Shown: positions 1 to 9,611 of the stretch, piece after piece
Numbering within the stretch: position 1 is the stretch's first letter
Layout: every line of letters starts with the position of its first letter
NCBI GenBank assembly: GCA_031257795.1
Contig: JAIRNW010000069.1
Span: 1-26,530 of the forward strand
Length of the DNA: 26,530 nucleotides
From: Holosporales bacterium
GTDB taxonomy: Bacteria > Pseudomonadota > Alphaproteobacteria > BNTO01
Direction of reading: 5' to 3'
Notes under the pieces: model-generated
Databases searched by the model: none
Seen by the model: only the letters and a program-made list of their open reading frames with translations
Told to the model about the DNA's origin: nothing
Made by a program: the position numbers and the translations under genes

Positions 1-1
1 A

Positions 2-1264
2 GCAAATCAAAGCGTACGCATCGTCGTGATGGGGTGCGCGGCCGTTGTGAACAAACAGGCATATAGTAGCCTGCAACAAGTATTTGCGGTTGTTAGTAGC
101 GTCAAGGAGTTATTGCAAATTCTTGAGCTGCCTCACAGTTCCAGCAACGTCCTGCCGCCTCCCCCCTCCAAAGCACAATCTTTAAACGACGAACTGCCCG
201 TTATAAATTCGCCGCCCAACGTATTGATTCCGCACTTTCACGAACGCACGCGCGCCTTTCTGGCAATCCAAAATGGGTGTGATAACCATTGCTCGTTTTG
301 TATCACGCGCCTCGCCAGGGGAAAATCCGTGAGCTTCCCAGTCAGTCAAATTCTGGAGCAAGCAAAGGTTTTCGCCAACACGGCCGGCATTAATGAAATT
401 ACAATAACGGGCATTAATATCTCTTCCTTTAATTACGATAACTGTACTCTTGGGCGCCTGATCTTGTTGTTGCTCGCAGAATTACCAGAGCGCGTTCGCT
501 TGAGGATATCTTCATTGGATCCCGCGAACATATACCAAGTCACCGAAAGAATTGATGGCAGGAGCCTCGAAGCACAGGCGCAGAGCTGTGTTAGACGTAC
601 CGCTCAAACCGAGCATCGAAACGACGAACCAGCAAACTTTCGGTGGTTTGGTATAGACGACAATATCTTTGTTGCCCTGGAAAACCCGCGAGTCCTCCCG
701 CATCTGCATTTCAGCGTGCAATCCGGGGACGACACCATACTAAGGAGGATGGGACGGCGACATACAAGGGCGATGGTGGAGGAGCTGGTGCGTGCCGTTC
801 GCCACATCCGCCGCGATATATCGCTGGGCTGCGATATAATTTGCGGATTTCCAACGGAAACGGACGAGATGTTCTCGCAAACTGTTGACCTTGTTCGCGA
901 GTGTCAAATCCCGCTGCTACACGTTTTCCCGTACTCCGATAGGCCAGGAACCTCGGCTTCTTTAATGACTCCTAAGGTTCCCAAAAACGTGAAAAATGAA
1001 CGGGCGGCAGTGTTGCGTTCGCTGGGCCGTGAGATTCTGCTTGACAGGCTGAAAGGTTTTGTTGGGCAAGAGGTTAATTTTTTGGCGGAGAAGTGGAAGG
1101 ACGGCTTTCTTTTGGGCACAACTGACCATTTTTTCAAAATTTGTGTTACAGTTGCTAAGGTGAGCCCGCAAACCTTTAGTGGTTCGGAAATAGGGCAGGT
1201 TTTGCAAGCTAAAGTGCTCGGAGTAAATCGAGACTGCCTAACTTTAGTTGGCCAGCTTATCTGA
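2..1264 (+). CDS. mtaB: tRNA (N6-L-threonylcarbamoyladenosine-37 C2)-methylthiotransferase MtaB, 5' end outside window
   Basis: Radical-SAM enzyme that converts t6A37 to ms2t6A37 in ANN-decoding tRNAs. The frame is open from base 2, and the first residues (VRIVVMGCAA) match the end of the N-terminal MTTase domain, so roughly the first 80-90 residues lie upstream and the ATG at base 26 is internal. The radical-SAM cluster CDNHCSFC is at bases 278-301, followed by the ARGKS segment, a typical LHFSVQSGDD stretch and a C-terminal TRAM-like region. Between LDPANIY and DDNIFVALENPRV, where relatives run straight through, there are 39 extra in-frame codons that coincide with a palindromic repeat (535-651). 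All visible catalytic motifs are intact and the frame is uninterrupted, so the enzyme is probably functional. MtaB versus MiaB is decided by the IVVMGCAA and HPRV-like segments; family certain, subfamily likely. Confidence 0.9.
   Translation, partial: ANQSVRIVVMGCAAVVNKQAYSSLQQVFAVVSSVKELLQILELPHSSSNVLPPPPSKAQSLNDELPVINSPPNVLIPHFHERTRAFLAIQNGCDNHCSFCITRLARGKSVSFPVSQILEQAKVFANTAGINEITITGINISSFNYDNCTLGRLILLLLAELPERVRLRISSLDPANIYQVTERIDGRSLEAQAQSCVRRTAQTEHRNDEPANFRWFGIDDNIFVALENPRVLPHLHFSVQSGDDTILRRMGRRHTRAMVEELVRAVRHIRRDISLGCDIICGFPTETDEMFSQTVDLVRECQIPLLHVFPYSDRPGTSASLMTPKVPKNVKNERAAVLRSLGREILLDRLKGFVGQEVNFLAEKWKDGFLLGTTDHFFKICVTVAKVSPQTFSGSEIGQVLQAKVLGVNRDCLTLVGQLI
535..651 (-). repeat. Palindromic element, arm type A, inserted in frame in mtaB
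   Basis: This is a 117-nt element with near-complementary ends: CCAAGTCACCGAAAG on the left and CTTTCGGTGGTTTGG on the right, 13 of 15 pairing. Its reverse complement matches the element at 26400-26520 over most of its length, with shared blocks AAGTTTGCTGGTTCGTCG, TCGATGCTCGG, ACAGCTCT and CTCCTGCCATCAA. It adds exactly 39 codons to mtaB without a stop. Orientation is given relative to AAGTTTG...CTGCCATCAA as the plus sense. Confidence 0.88.
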
Positions 1265-1338
1265 CAAGTGGCACGGATCGTAAAATTGCCCCCCCCTGTT
1301 CAGACACATGTGAGAAAAAATGTCCGGCTTTTCACGCG

Positions 1339-1367
1339 TTGCGCAATTCTCTTTTTATGCGTATAAT
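1339..1367 (+). promoter_or_regulatory. Sigma-70-type promoter of tRNA-Trp–secE–nusG–rlmB
   Basis: TTGCGC (1339-1344) and a perfect TATAAT (1362-1367) are separated by 17 bases, and the mature tRNA begins nine bases downstream. No other good promoter is visible before secE, so this one probably drives the whole tRNA-Trp–secE–nusG–rlmB unit. Confidence 0.75.
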
Positions 1368-1375
1368 GCGAGTAT

Positions 1376-1448
1376 AGGAGTGTAGCTCAGCTGGTAGAGC
1401 GTCGGTCTCCAAAACCGAAGGTCGTGGGTTCGAGACCTACCACTTCTG
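1376..1448 (+). tRNA. trnW: tRNA-Trp (anticodon CCA)
   Basis: This is a complete 73-nt cloverleaf. Acceptor AGGAGTG pairs with CACTTCT, the D-arm reads GCTC...GAGC, the anticodon stem TCGGT/ACCGA encloses loop CTCCAAA with anticodon CCA, and the T-arm loop is TTCGAGA. The 3' CCA is not encoded (TTT follows the discriminator G), so it must be added by the CCA-adding enzyme. Lying directly before secE is the usual alphaproteobacterial order. Confidence 0.97.
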
Positions 1449-1468
1449 TTTATTTTCGAGGTATTATA

Positions 1469-1684
1469 ATGGGCACAGAAATTCGTAACGGTATGTCTTG
1501 GTATAGAAAAAGTTCTAAGTTCCTCTCTGAAGTTGTGAAAGAGGTTTCCCAGGTCGTCTGGCCATCAAGAAAAGAGGTGTCGATCTCAACTATCGTTATT
1601 TGTATATTCGCTTGCATTATGGCGGCGTATCTCTTCCTCATCGATAGGGGGCTACTTTTCATAATTCAGTCTATCATGGGATAA
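1469..1684 (+). CDS. secE: Preprotein translocase subunit SecE
   Basis: Small membrane subunit of the SecYEG channel that clamps SecY in the inner membrane. The 71-residue product has the single-span layout: a charged cytoplasmic helix with the family signature EVSQVVWPSRKEV (about residues 24-36), then one hydrophobic segment (about 38-58). The ATG at 1469 is preceded by GAGG seven bases upstream. The longer frame starting at 1424 begins inside tRNA-Trp and is rejected. It sits between tRNA-Trp and nusG, with six bases before nusG, and is presumably co-transcribed with both. Confidence 0.95.
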   Translation: MGTEIRNGMSWYRKSSKFLSEVVKEVSQVVWPSRKEVSISTIVICIFACIMAAYLFLIDRGLLFIIQSIMG

Positions 1685-1690
1685 CTTATC

Positions 1691-2227
1691 ATGGAGAACT
1701 CTTCTGCAAAATGGTATGTGATCAGCGTTTTTGCCGGTCTTGAGGATAAGGTCGTGGAAGCGATAAAAGCTCAGGCTCTCAAAAAAGGGATGCTGGATGC
1801 TTTCGAGGAATTCTTGGTCCCAAGCGAGCAGGTCGTCAAGCAAAGGCGAGGCAGCAAGATCACGATGAACAGGAGCTACTTCCCAGGTTACATACTCGTG
1901 AAGGTCCGCATGGACGACGAGATTTGGAGCATGATTTGCGGAGTGCCGAGGGTGAGCGGTTTTCTTGGGGCAAAGCATCCGCAGGTTGTCTCCGAATCCG
2001 AGATTATGAGGATTTTGGAACAGGTGAAAGAGGCCGAGGAGCGCCCTCACAACGTGGTTTCCTTCGAGGTTGGAGAGGTTGTGAAGGTATGCGAAGGCCC
2101 ATTTTCCTCATTCAATGGCGTGATCGAAAACGTTGATGAAGAAAAACAAAGGCTCAAGCTGTCTATCGCGATTTTTGGTCGCCCAACACCTATAGAACTG
2201 GAATTCAGCCAAGTCGAAAAGGGCTGA
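1691..2227 (+). CDS. nusG: Transcription termination/antitermination factor NusG
   Basis: NusG binds the RNA polymerase clamp, suppresses pausing, and links polymerase to Rho or ribosomal protein S10. The 178-residue product has the normal length and two-domain layout: the NGN domain begins with WYVISVFAGLEDKV and includes YFPGYILVKVRMDDEIW and the GVPRVSGFLG segment, and the C-terminal KOW domain (from about residue 126) contains GPFSSFNGVIENVDEEKQRLKL. It follows secE by six bases. In most bacteria nusG is followed by rplK-rplA-rplJ-rplL, but here rlmB follows after 17 bases, so the usual secE-nusG-ribosomal-protein order has been broken in this genome. Confidence 0.97.
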   Translation: MENSSAKWYVISVFAGLEDKVVEAIKAQALKKGMLDAFEEFLVPSEQVVKQRRGSKITMNRSYFPGYILVKVRMDDEIWSMICGVPRVSGFLGAKHPQVVSESEIMRILEQVKEAEERPHNVVSFEVGEVVKVCEGPFSSFNGVIENVDEEKQRLKLSIAIFGRPTPIELEFSQVEKG

Positions 2228-2244
2228 GCTGACGGCTAAGTTAG

Positions 2245-3177
2245 ATGACTGTTCTCTTATACGGCAGGCACGCTTGTTACGCTGCGCTTTTGAATCCAAA
2301 ACGGAAAATAGAGCTGGTTTTTATAACCCAACAGACCCTGGACGACATCGATAAAGACGCTGCCGCTAAACAGGCGCTCTCTCGTCTTGGGCCGGGGAGG
2401 GTTTTGCGCGTCGAAAAAGAGGAGCTGGACAGGATCCTCGCCAATAATGATGGACGCGCCGCTTCTAGGCCCACCTCGGCCGCACATCAAATCGGCGGCA
2501 AGTCCGCGTTCCCCGCAAAAAAAGGAAAAGAAGCGAGAGGGCAAAAACCGTACGATGCGCTAAAAGCAGGGTTTGGCGCCACTCACCAAGGAATCGTTGT
2601 TGAGGCGCAACCCTTAGCGTGTGTACCACTCGAAAGCCTGAATAATCCCCAGAAGGCAAACCAAATTGTTTTGGTGCTGGATCACATAACCGACCCGCAA
2701 AACATTGGCAGCATTTTTCGGCTTGGCGGCGTTTTCAACGTGGACGCCGTCATCATGACCGCGCGCAACGCTCCTAAGGAAACGGGGGCCATGGCGAAGG
2801 TTGCTTCGGGCGCCATTGAAACGGTTCCTCGTTGCGTAGTCCCAAACTTGGCGGACGCGATGAGGAGCTTGAAGGGGTTTGGCTTTTGGTGCGTGGGATT
2901 AACGGAACACGCCACGCAGTCGATTCGTGAAGTCGATCTATCCGGCAAAATCGCCCTGATAATGGGGAGCGAGGGAGAGGGGATGAGGCATAAGACGGAG
3001 TCTATTTGCGATTTCAATGCTTTTTTGCCAACTTCGCCGTGCTTTTCAACGCTAAACGTCACAACGGCGACGGCGATTGCCTTATACGAAACGTTTGTTG
3101 CGCAAAACAATCATATATCCAGCCCTCGAAAGCTTGTGGGTTCGTTGCCGCAATGTTCGAATACTCACGTACCATAA
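2245..3177 (+). CDS. rlmB: 23S rRNA 2'-O-methyltransferase RlmB/TrmH (SpoU) family
   Basis: SPOUT-fold methyltransferase, predicted to 2'-O-methylate G2251 of 23S rRNA using S-adenosylmethionine. The N-terminal substrate-binding part starts LLYGRHACYAALLNP. The three SpoU motifs are present: LDHITDPQNIGSIFR (about 145-159), IMGSEGEGMR (about 239-248) and LNVTTATAIALYE (about 270-282). The linker between ELDRILANND and GATHQGIVVEAQPLA is unusually long and Lys/Ala-rich (about 73-118), where relatives have only a few residues. The last 15-20 codons, including the stop, come from a repeat that starts near 3122; relatives end soon after the ALYE motif. It lies 17 bases after nusG, probably the last gene of that operon. 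Confidence 0.92.
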   Translation: MTVLLYGRHACYAALLNPKRKIELVFITQQTLDDIDKDAAAKQALSRLGPGRVLRVEKEELDRILANNDGRAASRPTSAAHQIGGKSAFPAKKGKEARGQKPYDALKAGFGATHQGIVVEAQPLACVPLESLNNPQKANQIVLVLDHITDPQNIGSIFRLGGVFNVDAVIMTARNAPKETGAMAKVASGAIETVPRCVVPNLADAMRSLKGFGFWCVGLTEHATQSIREVDLSGKIALIMGSEGEGMRHKTESICDFNAFLPTSPCFSTLNVTTATAIALYETFVAQNNHISSPRKLVGSLPQCSNTHVP

Positions 3178-3249
3178 GTACGCTGCGCTTCTGTGCTCCG
3201 TGTCTCCTTCCCAAAATTCTGATTTTGAAGGTTTCGAAAGAGGTCCATT
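3122..3249 (+). repeat. Palindromic element, hybrid of arm types A (left) and B (right)
   Basis: The left half (CTCGAAAGCTTGTGGGTTCG...TTCGAATACTCACG) resembles the left half of the A-type element at 12864. The right half, from ACCATAAGTACGCTGCGCTTC to GAAAGAGGTCC, follows the B-type copies at 4857 and 19515 nearly base for base. Its two ends therefore do not pair well, unlike other copies. It overlaps the 3' end of rlmB. Confidence 0.75.
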
Positions 3250-3332
3250 GTTTTACTTTTACATTATCAACACGTAGCAGCAAACCTTTGTTATAATTTC
3301 AGTCTGGTTGATTTTTTAAGAAAGGCGGCATA

Positions 3333-4796
3333 GTGAGTGAAAGAAAAGAGCCCGGGATATTCGGCATGTTTTATTCCCTACGCAACAATGCGCATTTCCG
3401 CCAGGCTCTGGCCTTAATAGCAATAATTTTGGTCGGCCTGGGATTCTCCTTGCTTCCAACCCCATACGGAGTGTCCCCAAAGGCCTACCCAACGCTAGGG
3501 ATTTTCATCTCGCTCATCTTCGGAATTTTGCTAAAGCCATATCCAACAGTAGTCCTGACTTTATCAGGCTTATTCATAGCCATTATAGCCGGCTTAGTGG
3601 AGCCCAACGAGGGCTTTCGCTGCTTCGGGGAGTCTGTGCTTTGGCTAATTGCCTTTGCCTCAATAGCAGCAAAGTCTTTCGTTAAAACAAATCTCGGCGA
3701 AAGGCTCGCGTGCTTCTTCCTCAAAAAAACAGGCAAAAATTCGCTTAGCTTAGCTTACGGCTTAGTTTTGAGCGAAGTCGCCCTTTCGCCAATGATCCCC
3801 TCCAACACGGCGCGCGCGGCTTGCGTCTCAATCCCGCTAGCCGTTTCCGTGAGCGAATCGCTCGGAAGCTCGCCAAAAGACAAAACCGAAAACTTGATCG
3901 GAAGGTTCCTTAATCTATGCAACATGCAAGCCAACCAATTGACGAGCGCCTTGTTTTTGACGTCCATAGGTAGCAACCCCGTGGCCCTCAACATGATGGC
4001 CAAACTGGGGGTTAGTGTTTCGTGGGGGGAGTGGTTCTTCATGGCGTGTTTGCCGTGCGGATTATGCATTTTGGCGATCCCCCTGCTGATGTATTTCCTC
4101 GCCCCACCAGAACTCAAAAAAATCCCACAGGCAGTCGCTATTGCGCAGCGGCGCCTCGACGAAATGTCAACAATGAAACCAAAAGAGATCATCACGCTGT
4201 GCGTTTTTATTTGTATGCTGTTGCTCTGGATTTTTGGGGATAAATTGGGGCTTCCAACGGCCGTTGTGGCGTTGGGGGGGCTTTGCGCACTGCTCATTAC
4301 AGGTGTTTTGTCGGTTGACGACATTTGCGGCGCAAAAGATATTTGGAATATCCTAATTTGGCTAGCGATTTTCATCCTGCTCGCGGGGAAGCTAACTGAG
4401 TATGGCTTGGTTCAGTACTATTCCAAAATTCTTAACGGCCTACTGCAGGGGTACAGCTGGCAAATCGCTTTATTCATTGTGTCTGGGATTTACTACTGCG
4501 CAAGGTACGTTCTTCCGGGAAATATCATGCATGCTTGCGCCATGTTTCCGGCTTTCGCACAACTTCTGATCGCGTGCGGCGTTCCCGCGAAGATGGGATG
4601 CATGATGCTGGCTTTTATAACGGCGTATTGCGGGTACGTGACTCCATACGGCTCATCCCCTTGCCCGCTCACCTTAAACACAGGCTATATTGAGCAAAAA
4701 TTGTGGTGGAAGGTCGGAGCGATTTCAGGAATATTTTATTTTTGCATTTGGTACTTTGTTGGCAGACTTTGGTGGAAAGTCACCGGCTACTGGTAA
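3333..4796 (+). CDS. DASS-family (SLC13-like) anion/dicarboxylate transporter
   Basis: Inner-membrane secondary transporter of the divalent anion:Na+ symporter family, most like the 2-oxoglutarate/malate translocator (SodiT1/DiT1) branch. The 487-residue product has about 12 hydrophobic segments. The two family substrate loops are visible: PMIPSNTARAA near residue 150 with the SNT triad, and the symmetry-related YVTPYGSSPCPLT near 435. A GTG start is chosen because AAGAAAGG lies seven bases upstream and the first transmembrane segment follows about 25 residues later. The exact substrate (2-oxoglutarate, malate, citrate or another dicarboxylate) cannot be read from the sequence. For an intracellular bacterium this would be a route for taking up host dicarboxylates (inference). 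It converges with xseA, with a palindromic element between their ends. Confidence 0.9.
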   Translation: MSERKEPGIFGMFYSLRNNAHFRQALALIAIILVGLGFSLLPTPYGVSPKAYPTLGIFISLIFGILLKPYPTVVLTLSGLFIAIIAGLVEPNEGFRCFGESVLWLIAFASIAAKSFVKTNLGERLACFFLKKTGKNSLSLAYGLVLSEVALSPMIPSNTARAACVSIPLAVSVSESLGSSPKDKTENLIGRFLNLCNMQANQLTSALFLTSIGSNPVALNMMAKLGVSVSWGEWFFMACLPCGLCILAIPLLMYFLAPPELKKIPQAVAIAQRRLDEMSTMKPKEIITLCVFICMLLLWIFGDKLGLPTAVVALGGLCALLITGVLSVDDICGAKDIWNILIWLAIFILLAGKLTEYGLVQYYSKILNGLLQGYSWQIALFIVSGIYYCARYVLPGNIMHACAMFPAFAQLLIACGVPAKMGCMMLAFITAYCGYVTPYGSSPCPLTLNTGYIEQKLWWKVGAISGIFYFCIWYFVGRLWWKVTGYW

Positions 4797-4856
4797 TGTC
4801 CACAGTCGCGAAAAGATCAGCACAGAGCAAAACTAGACATTCTCATCGAGTTTTTG

Positions 4857-5005
4857 AATGGACCTCTTTCGAAATCTTCAAAATCAGTTTTTGGGTACGT
4901 CGATCCGGTGCTCGAATGCTCACGTACATCTAAGTACGCTCCGCTTCTGTGCTCCGTATCTCCTTCCCAAAATTCTGATTTTGAAGGTTTCGAAAGAGGT
5001 CCAAT
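4857..5005 (+). repeat. Palindromic element, arm type B, between convergent genes
   Basis: This 149-nt element has ends AATGGACCTCTTTCGAAA and TTTCGAAAGAGGTCCAAT, which are almost perfectly complementary. An inner pair, TTCAAAATCAG/CTGATTTTGAA, extends the stem, so the transcript would fold into one long hairpin. It is near-identical to 19515-19664 and to the reverse complement of 19822-19971. It fills the gap between the stop codons of the DASS transporter and xseA and could act as a two-way terminator. Confidence 0.9.
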
Positions 5006-5033
5006 GTTATGTGGAATTAAGAAAACAGCTTCA

Positions 5034-6455
5034 TCACGTTTTCGTAACATCCGGCCTAGCCACCAAGACCCCGTCTCTAAAATGCAAGGCGATTTTTTGT
5101 GGGGCGCAGTCAGCCACATCCCCGGCGGATAGCAAGCCCTTTCCCGCCTCATCAGTCACCAAGCAAAAGCCCTTATTCAAAATTGTTGCATACGAATTTT
5201 GCTGTAACCTGCCCGCCCAATTGTTCACAAACTCCTCCAATCTCTCAATTTTGCGTAGCATGGCGCGCGACAACCCAACTCTCGCGAATTTGAGCTGTGC
5301 CTCGAGCAAACGGTAAGCCCCCTGCGGCGGCTGCAACCTCTTCGCTACCTCACCAAATTTTACCTCTCCGTTTTTCAACCTGTGCAACAACGCAATTTGC
5401 CCACGATCCGCGAGATCATCAACACGCATCACAATATGATCAAACCAGCTCCTCCAATTCGGCATTTTGTAGAGTCGCAGCCTCAGCCCCGCTGTATCCA
5501 CTGTTTTCAGCAGCGCACGCGCCATTCTGTGCCGCTTCTCGAGCACCTCCGCCAAAATATGATGACGCACAGGAGTGGCGAGTTCCGCCGCCGCCGTTGG
5601 GGTTGGGGCGCGCACATCTGCTGCATAATCGATTAATGTCGTGTCAGTTTCGTGCCCAACAGCCGAAATCACCGGGATCCTGCTGGCGAACACCGCTCGC
5701 ACAACGCACTCCTCATTAAACGGCAGCAAATCCTCGATGCTCCCCCCTCCCCTCGCAACAATAATCACGTCCGGCAAATCCTCGCTGCCCAACGAATTCA
5801 ACCCGACCACCGCGGCCGCAACCTGGCCTGCCGCCTCTGCTCCTTGCACCAACACCGGCCACACAATAACTATGCACGGGTATCTGTCGGAGATTCTGTG
5901 GATGATGTCGCGGATCACGGAGCCCGTTGGGGATGTCACAACGCCAATAATGCGCGGGTATTTCGGCAGCTCGCGTTTGTTGTCGAAGAGGCCCTCTTTG
6001 GCGAAGGCGATTTTGCGTTCCAATAGCAATTTCAGGAGAGCCCCCTCTCCGGCATGCTCGGCATTAGAAACAACTAATTGGTAATTCGATCTGCCTGGAT
6101 ACGTCGATATGCGGCCTTCCGCAATGATTTCCGCGCCTTCTTCCAGTCTGGCTTGTGTCCTCGTACCGCGCCAACACACGGCATTTAATACGGCGTCTCC
6201 GACGGTGTCTTTGAGGGAGAAATACGTGTGCCCGGAAGAGTGCAGCTTTAGCCCAGAAATCTCACCGCGTACTTTAACAAATAGGAAATTGTCTTCAACC
6301 ACTTGTTTGACGTGCTTTGACAGCTCTGTGACCGACCAGACGTCTTGCTCGAAGCGTGATTCAGCATTGTACTCTTGCTGCTCGTCGTTTGGCTCATCGT
6401 CCAGTAGCGTTGGGTAGAACCTCAGCGTTTGCGCAGCTCCGTAAACTTTTTTCAT
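5034..6455 (-). CDS. xseA: Exodeoxyribonuclease VII large subunit
   Basis: Catalytic and DNA-binding subunit of ExoVII, which degrades single-stranded DNA to acid-soluble oligonucleotides from either end with XseB. The 473-residue product has the N-terminal OB-fold (WSVTELSKHVKQVVEDNF...VRGEISGLKLHSSGHTYFSLKD), then the ExoVII catalytic domain with GVVTSPTGSVIRDIIHR, VARGGGSIEDLLPFNEE and SAVGHETDTTLIDYAADVRAPTPTAAAE. A coiled-coil-prone region follows, and the C-terminus has the usual LNKGFCLV...DG segment. The first 35 residues are a weakly conserved acidic leader. It starts 10 bases after gatC ends, so the two are likely co-transcribed. No xseB is visible in the window. Confidence 0.95.
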   Translation of the reverse strand: MKKVYGAAQTLRFYPTLLDDEPNDEQQEYNAESRFEQDVWSVTELSKHVKQVVEDNFLFVKVRGEISGLKLHSSGHTYFSLKDTVGDAVLNAVCWRGTRTQARLEEGAEIIAEGRISTYPGRSNYQLVVSNAEHAGEGALLKLLLERKIAFAKEGLFDNKRELPKYPRIIGVVTSPTGSVIRDIIHRISDRYPCIVIVWPVLVQGAEAAGQVAAAVVGLNSLGSEDLPDVIIVARGGGSIEDLLPFNEECVVRAVFASRIPVISAVGHETDTTLIDYAADVRAPTPTAAAELATPVRHHILAEVLEKRHRMARALLKTVDTAGLRLRLYKMPNWRSWFDHIVMRVDDLADRGQIALLHRLKNGEVKFGEVAKRLQPPQGAYRLLEAQLKFARVGLSRAMLRKIERLEEFVNNWAGRLQQNSYATILNKGFCLVTDEAGKGLLSAGDVADCAPQKIALHFRDGVLVARPDVTKT

Positions 6456-6465
6456 AACTTACGGA

Positions 6466-6753
6466 TTAACTGCAAACAATCTTTGGAACCGCAAACCAGG
6501 AGTCCACTGAATCGGGAGCATTGGCCAAAATACTTTCGACACCTGGGGCTTGCTGTATTTCATCTGCTCGTTCTGGTAGCGTGTGCGACGTTATTTTCAT
6601 TGGTTCGGAATTCGTCACGTCAACTTCGTTAAGCTGCTCGACCCAATGCAGTATCGCGTTAAGGTCCTTTGTTACCGCCTCAATCTCTTCCTCCAAAACA
6701 TTTATGCAAGCAAGCTTCGACACACTCCGCACCACGTCAACACTTACCGCCAT
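6466..6753 (-). CDS. gatC: Aspartyl/glutamyl-tRNA amidotransferase subunit C
   Basis: Small structural subunit of GatCAB, which converts Glu-tRNA(Gln) and Asp-tRNA(Asn) to the amidated forms. The 95-residue product has the family pattern: SVDVVRSVSKLACINVLEEE, then LNAILHWVEQLNEVDVTNSEPM, then the C-terminal ESILANAPDSVDSWFAVPKIV. I place the start at MAVSVD because homologues begin there and GGAG lies just upstream, although very close to the ATG. In-frame ATGs at 6768 and 6801 would give longer products. gatA and gatB are not adjacent as they often are; the downstream neighbour is xseA, 10 bases away. Confidence 0.9.
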   Translation of the reverse strand: MAVSVDVVRSVSKLACINVLEEEIEAVTKDLNAILHWVEQLNEVDVTNSEPMKITSHTLPERADEIQQAPGVESILANAPDSVDSWFAVPKIVCS

Positions 6754-6884
6754 ATCTCCAACTCTCATGAAAAACACGAATTTCAGTGTATTAGAGCGCA
6801 TTTCCGCTCTTTAAGCAACATATCAGTTACAGGTTTGCATGGCGACCTCATGAATTTTTTCTATTTATCAGCTCCTGCCGAACA

Positions 6885-6923
6885 ACGGCTCGACGAGCCT
6901 ACAAACTTTTTGTGGCTGGGTAG
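6885..6923 (-). repeat. Decayed fragment of an A-type palindromic element
   Basis: The stretch from CGACGAGCC through CAAACTTTTTGTGGCTGGGTA is close to one end of the reverse complement of the 26400 element (18 of 21 bases in the arm). The matching other arm and most of the core are missing. It lies in the divergent gap between gatC and atpG. Confidence 0.55.
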
Positions 6924-6975
6924 CGTACATGTGGTATCCTTCACGAAGGGACGTGAGCTCACCGCAACATAGGGC

Positions 6976-9403
<2,428 letters not shown>

Positions 9404-9515
9404 CCCCGTCACAAAAAGTTTGCTGGTTCGTCGATACGAACCACAACAAAGTCAGCGACTTTGCCGAGCTCCCGCCGTTGCTCAGCTCGAAGAGTCAGGT
9501 GAGATGAGTATAGAC
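9404..9515 (+). repeat. Composite palindromic element downstream of atpD
   Basis: It begins with an A-type arm, CCCGTCACAAAAAGTTTGCTGGTTCGTCG, of which the last part matches the 26400 copy exactly. It then switches to a different interior that contains a perfect 7-bp hairpin, CAAAGTC-AGC-GACTTTG (9447-9463), a module also found at 13941-13957. It ends with AGAGTCAGGTGAGATGA (9491 onward), which recurs at 11426. The remaining bases up to 9611 are AT-rich with nothing else recognised. Confidence 0.65.
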
Positions 9516-9611
9516 CTATTGCGAAATCCAATTTTTCCGATTTGCTCTATTCTTTCATTTGCATTTGTTTTACATTGATATTAGTGAAGGCTGATATTTG
9601 GGGCATTTGTC

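Noticed and set aside
1424..1468. Longer start for SecE inside tRNA-Trp
   Set aside because: The extension overlaps the tRNA gene and has no homology; the ATG at 1469 has a good ribosome-binding site.
4854..5316. Open frames running through the B-type element and antisense to xseA
   Set aside because: They are by-products of a repeat that lacks stops in several frames; beyond the element they are xseA antisense with Pro/Ser-rich composition.
5297..6084. Plus-strand open frames opposite xseA
   Set aside because: Low-complexity antisense reading of a well-supported gene.
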